The notes under the pieces are model-generated. The model searched no databases. It worked only from the letters and a program-made list of their open reading frames with translations, and was not told the DNA's origin. A stretch of DNA of 64,000 bases from Silene noctiflora (lineage: Eukaryota > Streptophyta > Magnoliopsida > Caryophyllales > Caryophyllaceae): assembly GCA_009801015.1 (NCBI GenBank), contig VHZZ01000128.1, positions 127,439 through 191,438 of the forward strand. Reading direction: 5' to 3'. This document shows positions 58,524 through 64,000 of the stretch, piece by piece (positions within the stretch are counted from its first letter, which is position 1; each line of letters begins with the position of its first letter). The translations under genes were made by a program, and so were the position numbers.

Positions 58524-59575
58524 TGTATGTATGTATGTATGTATGTATGTATGTGTACATCTTCGAGGTACTATGCATTTCTATTCAGTTGAGGCATATT
58601 ATTGAATGCATTATTGGTTTGTGTATAACTTGAGTAAAATGTGGTTGCAGATCCGGATGACCCGCTCAAGACTATTGACCAGACCCGGAGTCTTGGATTA
58701 ATTGTATGTTCTTCGTGCATCCTTCTTCCTTCTGTCTTATACTTGTTTCTCTCTTCTGCTGGCGTTGAGTGAAGGCTTTGAGATTAAGAAATAAAAGTTA
58801 GAAGTGCTTAAGAATTCATTAGATAGTCCCATAAAACTAATAACCCTAATATTAGGCGTCACTTCTGAATTCTATTGTGGTGAAGAATGAAGATGAATAC
58901 CTTCTATATAAGCTTGCATCATGGAGCAGTGTACCGCGGAACGTACTTCGACACACCATTTAGGCCAAAATTAGGAAAACTTTGACATTTTACCAATTTC
59001 GAACCCCACTTACCCACATGGGTCCCTGTAAAAGTTGGGAGTCCTATTGCCTCGAAAGGCTTCACTGTAACTAGCTTGATTAAGCTTCAAGCCTCCAAAC
59101 TAAGTGTAATATATCAGCAGGACATTTGAAGGGTTCTTAAAATAAATAGAATGAACTTCCAAATTTCTATCTCAGCTCCTAGAGCAAAGACTGTCCAAGA
59201 GTGCACGGTGGACCAAAGTAAAAAATTTCCATTGTTGGAAAGCAAGAGGTGGTGTTTTTTCCCACGGCCACATTCTTGCTATAGCTTCGTATCCTTTTGT
59301 CCTATTGTAGGGGTAAGGTTTCTTGTTGCTCTCCAACGAGAGAGCATAAAGTCATAAACAGAGGGCAAGACAAATGCTCTCCATTATTTACAAATGTATT
59401 TGGTTATACACTCTAGTTGGACACGGAACTACTCTTGATCGAAAATATGGAATGATGAATCTAAAGAACTATGTTGGTCTTGCAGGTTTGTAGAGGAACA
59501 GCTGTGATGCTAGTCTCCCCAACTGACGGAACAGATGAAATTGCAAATCCGTTCATCCAGCAAGATGCTGTTTAA
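55445..59575 (+). CDS. LSM7: LSM7, Sm-like protein subunit
   Basis: 99 aa from exons 55445-55447, 55628-55709, 57244-57315, 58651-58703 and 59486-59575. LSM7 is a ring subunit shared by the cytoplasmic LSM1-7 complex (mRNA decapping and decay) and the nuclear LSM2-8 complex (U6 snRNA binding). Sm1 is VQVKLTGGRQVTGTLKGYDQ followed by LLNLVLDEAVE. Sm2 is LGLIVCRGTAVMLVSP. The length equals the usual plant LSM7. The first coding exon contributes only the ATG, which sits directly before the donor GTAAGA. Intron 2 (1.5 kb) and intron 3 (1.3 kb, with a Tourist element and an ATGT microsatellite) are enlarged. No residue appears lost. Confidence 0.95.
57426..58216. mobile_element. Tourist-like (PIF/Harbinger) element, 791 bp, in LSM7 intron 3
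   Basis: The terminal repeats are GGGGGCGTTTGGTT and, as inverted complement of the right end, GGTGGCGTTTGGTT, with purine-rich subterminal arms (AAAGGGTAAGGGAAAGG). TTA duplications lie at 57423-57425 and 58217-58219. The centre is GC-rich with GGTGG/CCACC words and short meaningless ORFs. Near 58115-58165 an internal inverted repeat ATTCCCTTTGTTTGT ... ACAAACAAAGGGAAT occurs. No transposase was seen. Confidence 0.82.
58495..58554 (+). repeat. (ATGT)15 microsatellite
   Basis: Fifteen perfect ATGT units in LSM7 intron 3, about 100 bp before exon 4. It produces a false MYVC-repeat ORF. Confidence 0.98.
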
Positions 59576-60263
59576 GATTTATGGGGCACTCATGTTGTAT
59601 CTCGACATTGACATGGCAATAGTCATCATGATGTTCCTTATTTACGGGTGTACTAATATGCGAGTTTGGTTTTGTCTCGTAATCTAGCCTATTGTCTGTC
59701 CAACTGCTGAACTTGTTGCACCTTATGAAGCCTTAGTTTTTGTCGGCTGTGTCTTGGGCTCTTCTTGGGAATGTTTCTTTCTGTTATCATTCAGCTTTGA
59801 AACAGAGATGATGGGAGCTCAGATACAAATTCCTTGTAGGATATGCAAATGTATCTTCTATTTGATAGTCGTTACAATGATGCGAAAGCCGAAAAGATAT
59901 CGTTCATATGTCCCTATAAACAGGTCATGCAGTCGTTCAGCCCCTTAATTAAGCACGTTCTTTGAGTACCTTGTGATTTTGTGGATATGAGACGGGCTGC
60001 CATGATGTGTTGGCGAGTTTGCGATGGGTTAACAGCACGTGTCTATGTACGTTTCTGAAAATGCCTTGTTATTTTGCAGGTCAAATAAATCTGGTTTTAT
60101 GGACGATCCGTGAACAAGTCTATCCATCCTACTGGAGTCAATCACGACATTTAGCAGTAGGATCATTATGAGTCGGTCCTTTAACAAATCAATTACGGTC
60201 GTCTCAGGTTCAGTTCAATTAAATCAATTTTACCAAGCTAAGTTATTGGTTCACTAAAAGATA

Positions 60264-60335
60264 CTCCCTCCGATTCACACCAATGGTAACATGGACCCAC
60301 TTTTGTGAGGAACCATTGGTGTGGATTGGAGGGAG
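60264..60335. mobile_element. Very short Stowaway MITE (72 bp)
   Basis: It starts CTCCCTCCGATTCACACCAA and ends TTGGTGTGGATTGGAGGGAG, with TA on both sides. It is nearly all inverted repeat (CACCAATGGT ... ACCATTGGTG). Confidence 0.85.
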
Positions 60336-61646
60336 TAATAGTTTTCGAGTTTGAAAATGCTCGAGTGTTTAACACTTGGCCGACACCCTTGAGTTAGGCC
60401 ATGGGTTACCATGCAGCTTTGTAGGAATTAGTAGAAATTGGAAAGTTTTAAAGTGGGGATGGCAACGGATTGAGTTCTGGTCGGGTGAAGCCTCATCGGA
60501 TTGTTTGTGAAATTTATCAAATAGATGAATACAAAATAGGATGATGAAGCTTTACTCACAAATAATAGAGCATTTGTACCTTTTATTGTTCAAGCATCAC
60601 CTTATATAGTTATATATAGTTATATATGGGAAGTTATTCGGTTGCGGGTAATTGTCAGGTTCCATACACTTGCCAAATACATTATGGTAATAATACTCAT
60701 ATGCTACATTTCTTGGGTTGCATCACATTGTTTGTTTGGCTTTGTATCAATTCAATTTTGCCAGGTCTAGTACTATATTAAGATAAATCCGGCAATGGAA
60801 ATGGTATGGAAGATCGATAGGATATATATATGATATGATCAGTACTCGTGATTCTGTTTGAAGCAAAGATGTGTTAGAAGTTGTACTAAACAAGCACTAC
60901 AAACCCCACAGTCCCACTAATAATGCTTTCTTCTTTAGTTAAACCTATGTTATGAAAATGAGATATGCCCTATACTATAAGGTTAGCTTTTCCACAAGTA
61001 AAGCTTTCGATAAAACTAGGTTTTACCTATTTCACCTTTCATTCCAAGCAATGCAAACGTCATTTTTATGCATGTGCAATTTCCAGACCTTCTCAATATT
61101 ACGTTACCATAAAATTCTAAGAGTATTGACTTTGGTCGAATTCTTTTTCATGCATACGTAATTATTTTTGCAACAAGTCAAATTTTATAAAAGACTTTCA
61201 TAACATTTTTTTATGTATCATCTTTCAAACTTCATACTCCGTATTTTAATGATATTATGGTAAAAATTTGGGTTTTTTTTAATAACTGTTATCACGTATA
61301 ATTCAATTTTATATATAATAATATTTTTTTTTTTAAAATTGCTATTAACATTGTTGGTTCGTATTAAAAACTGCTACAAATATTGGTAACAATTTCTGTT
61401 TAACTCCCAAAAAATAAATGGCACCTTTTTGTGTACGTGGATGTGAGGGAGTATTTATTTACGGAGTAGTTTCTGTTCGCTTTATATTACGAAATATTCC
61501 CTACAATCCACACCAAAGTAATACCTGCTTTTAGGTGGTCTTCGAGGCGGTACTTTGTATATATTTTTCTTCATTTATACACCACTTTTTATTTTTTTTT
61601 ACAAAAAATAAATTTTTATGAAACTTTTTCAAAACAAATCTATATA

Positions 61647-61921
61647 CTCCCTCCTACACGGAATAACTGTCCCATTTGGACAATGACACGAAAATTAAGG
61701 AATATAGTTAAATAATGAAATGTATTGTATAGGGGTATGAATATAGGTGGGGTAGTGAGTTAATAAGATGGGTTAATGGTGGGTTGGGTAGTAATATGTG
61801 TAAAGTAACAAGGGTAGCATGGTAATTTCATAACAAAAAATATTACCAAAAATAGACAATGGGACATTATTGTGAATAGACGGAAATGGACAATGGGACA
61901 TTTATCGAGAATAAGAGGGAG
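61647..61921. mobile_element. Stowaway MITE (275 bp)
   Basis: The left end CTCCCTCCTACACGGAATAA and the right end ATCGAGAATAAGAGGGAG, with TA flanks. ATGGACAATGGGACATT on the right matches the complement of TGTCCCATTTGGACAAT on the left. Confidence 0.7.
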
Positions 61922-62593
61922 TATAAGTTTCTTTCAAAATTTCATACTTTTAGCGATATTCTCGGTCAAAGTTTTTGAAATTTGACTACCAAAAAATAAA
62001 TGTTACTATTAACGTGAATGAGAGGAAGTATATAATTTAAATATACACCCTCTCATGATGAGCTTGTAAAATACTCCCTCCATTTATAAATGGTATTCCC
62101 AATTTTGACAAGATTCCTAAAAATAGGTTAGTTTACATTAAACAAAGTAACGAAGCAATTTGTATTATTCCGTATTATAATATTAATTTCACAATACAAC
62201 ACCACCGCACGCCACCACTAACCTACTAATTTACCACCATGCACCTTTCCACTACCGCCCCATTATTTAGCCGCCACACATCACCAATAACATGGATTAC
62301 TTTAAAATGTCATATTTACCTCCGTTCAAGTGAATAATTTACGCTTGCTTTTTTCCGTAAATGCCAACACATTAAATACGTAGATGATAATAACTGAAGT
62401 AATAATCTCCATTTTGACCAATTAAAATCTGAAATATACGTGATTAGCATTAACATTCAATAATTTCAGAAACAGCAACAGACTTTGAGTCTTTGCTTCA
62501 AAGATATATATAATATTCTCCCCAACCCAAACACAAAAGGAACTTTCTATACAATTGTATATTAGAGTATTACATATACTATTTTTTTATATG

Positions 62594-62603
62594 TATATAT
62601 ATA
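62594..62603 (+). promoter_or_regulatory. Possible TATA box of the mannanase gene
   Basis: TATATATATA lies 77 bases upstream of the ATG in AT-rich DNA. Placement suits a leader of about 45-50 bases, but such words are common by chance here. Confidence 0.35.
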
Positions 62604-62679
62604 CTGCCTAGGTGACAAATAATATTTCTCTAATGTGGCTTAGATCAAACAAACCAAAGCAATCCACATTCTAGCTACT

Positions 62680-64000
62680 ATGGAGTTTAAACTTGTAGTG
62701 TTTGTTACAGTTTTACTCCTACCTGGCATGGTCGGAGCTGATAATATCCGCGGAAATCATGTACCTGCTATTCAAACTGATCAAGGGTAATCAACAAAAC
62801 CTCGTTTGTTATTCGACCCATTTTCATGTTTTGTTCAAAAACTTTTAACCGTATATGATCATTGTTTGAGCCTCAACCATTACGTTAAGGTTTTGGTTGA
62901 GAATTTGGTGTGACCAAGAGGTACAGGTTCAAATTTCACCACCCCTCATTTTTAGATGGTCTTCTCAGAAAAACCGTCTCTCTGCACACACACATGAACC
63001 CCTTGATAACCTTTGATGTTGTAGACATATTGTTGTCTTGACGTACTTTATAACTGTACTGTTAAGCTGGCTTTCTGATACAAGTATTACATTGATGACA
63101 TATTGACATGTCTAGGTTATCGGAGTTGGATGATGAACCGTGGACAATGGTAGGAAGGAATGGGATCCAATTCACTGTGAATGGTAGCCCATTTTACTTC
63201 AATGGGTTCAATACCTACTGGCTAATGGTATTTGCAGCAGATCAATCAACTCGCGGTAAAGTCAGTGAAGTGTTCCAACTAGCACCAACTGTTGGGTTGA
63301 CTGTCTGCAGGACTTGGGCTTTCAACGATGGCCAATGGCGAGCATTGCAGACATCCCCTTCTGTTTACGATGAGAATGTTTTCCAGGTTAGTTTTTATAC
63401 TGTCACTGCCATTTTGTGAAAAATGTTGTGAGTTTAATGCGATTTTTACTTTTTACAGGCGCTGGATTTTGTGGTGAGTGAAGCGAAGAAGAATAAGATC
63501 AGGGTAATATTATCTTTGGTGAATAATTGGAGTGACTATGGTGGTAAACAACAGTATGTAAAATGGGGGAAAGATGCTGGCTGTAATGTCAGCTCCGACG
63601 ATGACTTCTTCACTGATCCGACTCTCAGGACCTACTATAAGAATCATGTCAAGGCAAGTTCTTGGGATTTATTCTGAGCATGAAAACTGCATAAACCTCT
63701 TTAATCTCCCATGATTTCGAGATAGGTTCTCCTATACTCAGCTGTTAAAGCCATACTCACCTGCACAACTTTTTCTTATTGAGTAACCTAACCAGAAACC
63801 CCAATTAGATTAGAATGGAATAATCAATAAATGTCTTGAAATCCGAATCAACCTCAATACCAATACGAATGACCCGTTTGGCAGCTGCAATACAGACTTC
63901 AGTAGTGTCAGTACCATGATTTCTAACCCCCTTCTGCTTTCTTGTATCATGACATGCAGACTGTACTGAACAGAGTGAATACATACACTAATGTCACATA
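62680..64000 (+). CDS. Mannan endo-1,4-beta-mannosidase, GH5 (MAN2/5/6 type), 5' part
   Basis: A secreted wall enzyme that cleaves internal beta-1,4-mannosyl bonds in mannan-type hemicelluloses. Exons 62680-62786, 63116-63386, 63459-63653 and from 63960 run off the window, so about 204 aa are visible of the usual 400-450. Signal peptide is residues 1-20 ([15 protein letters not shown]). The GH5 start is [20 protein letters not shown], then [44 protein letters not shown] and KNHVKTVLNRVN, closest to Arabidopsis MAN6-type proteins. The catalytic acid (in the family's NEP motif) and nucleophile lie beyond the edge and cannot be checked. Intron 3 begins GCAAGT after CATGTCAAG, so it is a GC-AG intron. 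Confidence 0.92.
62872..62955 (+). mobile_element. tRNA-like SINE fragment in mannanase intron 1
   Basis: TTTTGGTTGAGAATTTGGTG then GACCAAGAGGTACAGGTTCA and AATTTCACC keep the A-box and B-box spacing of tRNA-derived SINEs. The tail is not evident. Confidence 0.35.

Larger units (their letters stand above)
59576..62679. other. Intergenic region between LSM7 and mannanase genes
   Basis: It contains the LSM7 3'UTR, then AT-rich DNA with Stowaway elements at 60264 and 61647 and a single Stowaway end at 62073 (CTCCCTCCATTTATAAATGG). No other gene is supported. Confidence 0.75.

Noticed and set aside
58400-58633. ORF with MYVC repeats
   Set aside because: Translation of the (ATGT)15 microsatellite inside an LSM7 intron.

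Overview
This is a nuclear plant window: AT-rich, with multi-exon genes, GT-AG introns and many small transposons. The proteins are typical of a core eudicot. The repeat style (Stowaway, Tourist and Helitron ends, frequent 'acggagta' words) made me think of Caryophyllales, but that is an impression. No organelle or bacterial sequence was seen. There are two long N gaps (23756-24469 and 47150-47749) and a few single Ns.

Seven protein-coding genes can be read by joining exons with consensus splice sites. From left to right they are: (1) a minus-strand LRR-VIII-1 receptor kinase, 21 coding exons, 944 aa (12127 to 1387); (2) a plus-strand BTB-NPH3 protein, 608 aa (16272-19382); (3) a plus-strand Ser/Pro-rich basic protein of the plant 'proline-rich / BPP-like' family, 577 aa (26232-29822); (4) a plus-strand LRR-III receptor kinase of the At5g58300 type with a degenerate catalytic loop, 637 aa (39318-41603); (5) a plus-strand h-type thioredoxin of the TRX h9 type, 137 aa (50600-53624); (6) plus-strand LSM7, 99 aa (55445-59575); (7) the 5' part of a GH5 endo-beta-mannanase running off the right edge (62680-64000). 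All reading frames close across the splice junctions I give.

Between and inside the genes lie transposons. There is one degenerate RTE-type LINE (about 31930-35068). Three Helitron 3' ends occur, two with plausible 5' ends, and both N gaps lie inside these Helitrons. Stowaway MITEs have TA target duplications and CTCCCTCCGT ends. Tourist/Harbinger-like MITEs have TAA or TTA duplications, including a 791-bp copy in an LSM7 intron. An unclassified hairpin-rich family is built on TGTGACGGA. Several tRNA-derived SINEs occur, one a minimal 105-bp copy with a perfect 11-bp target duplication.

The genes are unrelated in function: two membrane receptors, a phototropin-signalling-type scaffold, a possible microtubule protein, a membrane-anchored thioredoxin, an RNA-decay/splicing Sm-like subunit and a wall enzyme. 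Their order looks like a conserved ancestral block, since four have closest Arabidopsis relatives (from memory) in the At3g08570-At3g09000 interval. I found no convincing new multi-gene system. The most unusual signals are a tandem set of snRNA-type USE+TATA promoter motifs at 1-800, the conserved 14-3-3-type tail of the NPH3 protein, the HRD-to-HGN kinase, a 15-nt micro-exon, and the nested or terminal structures of the mobile elements.
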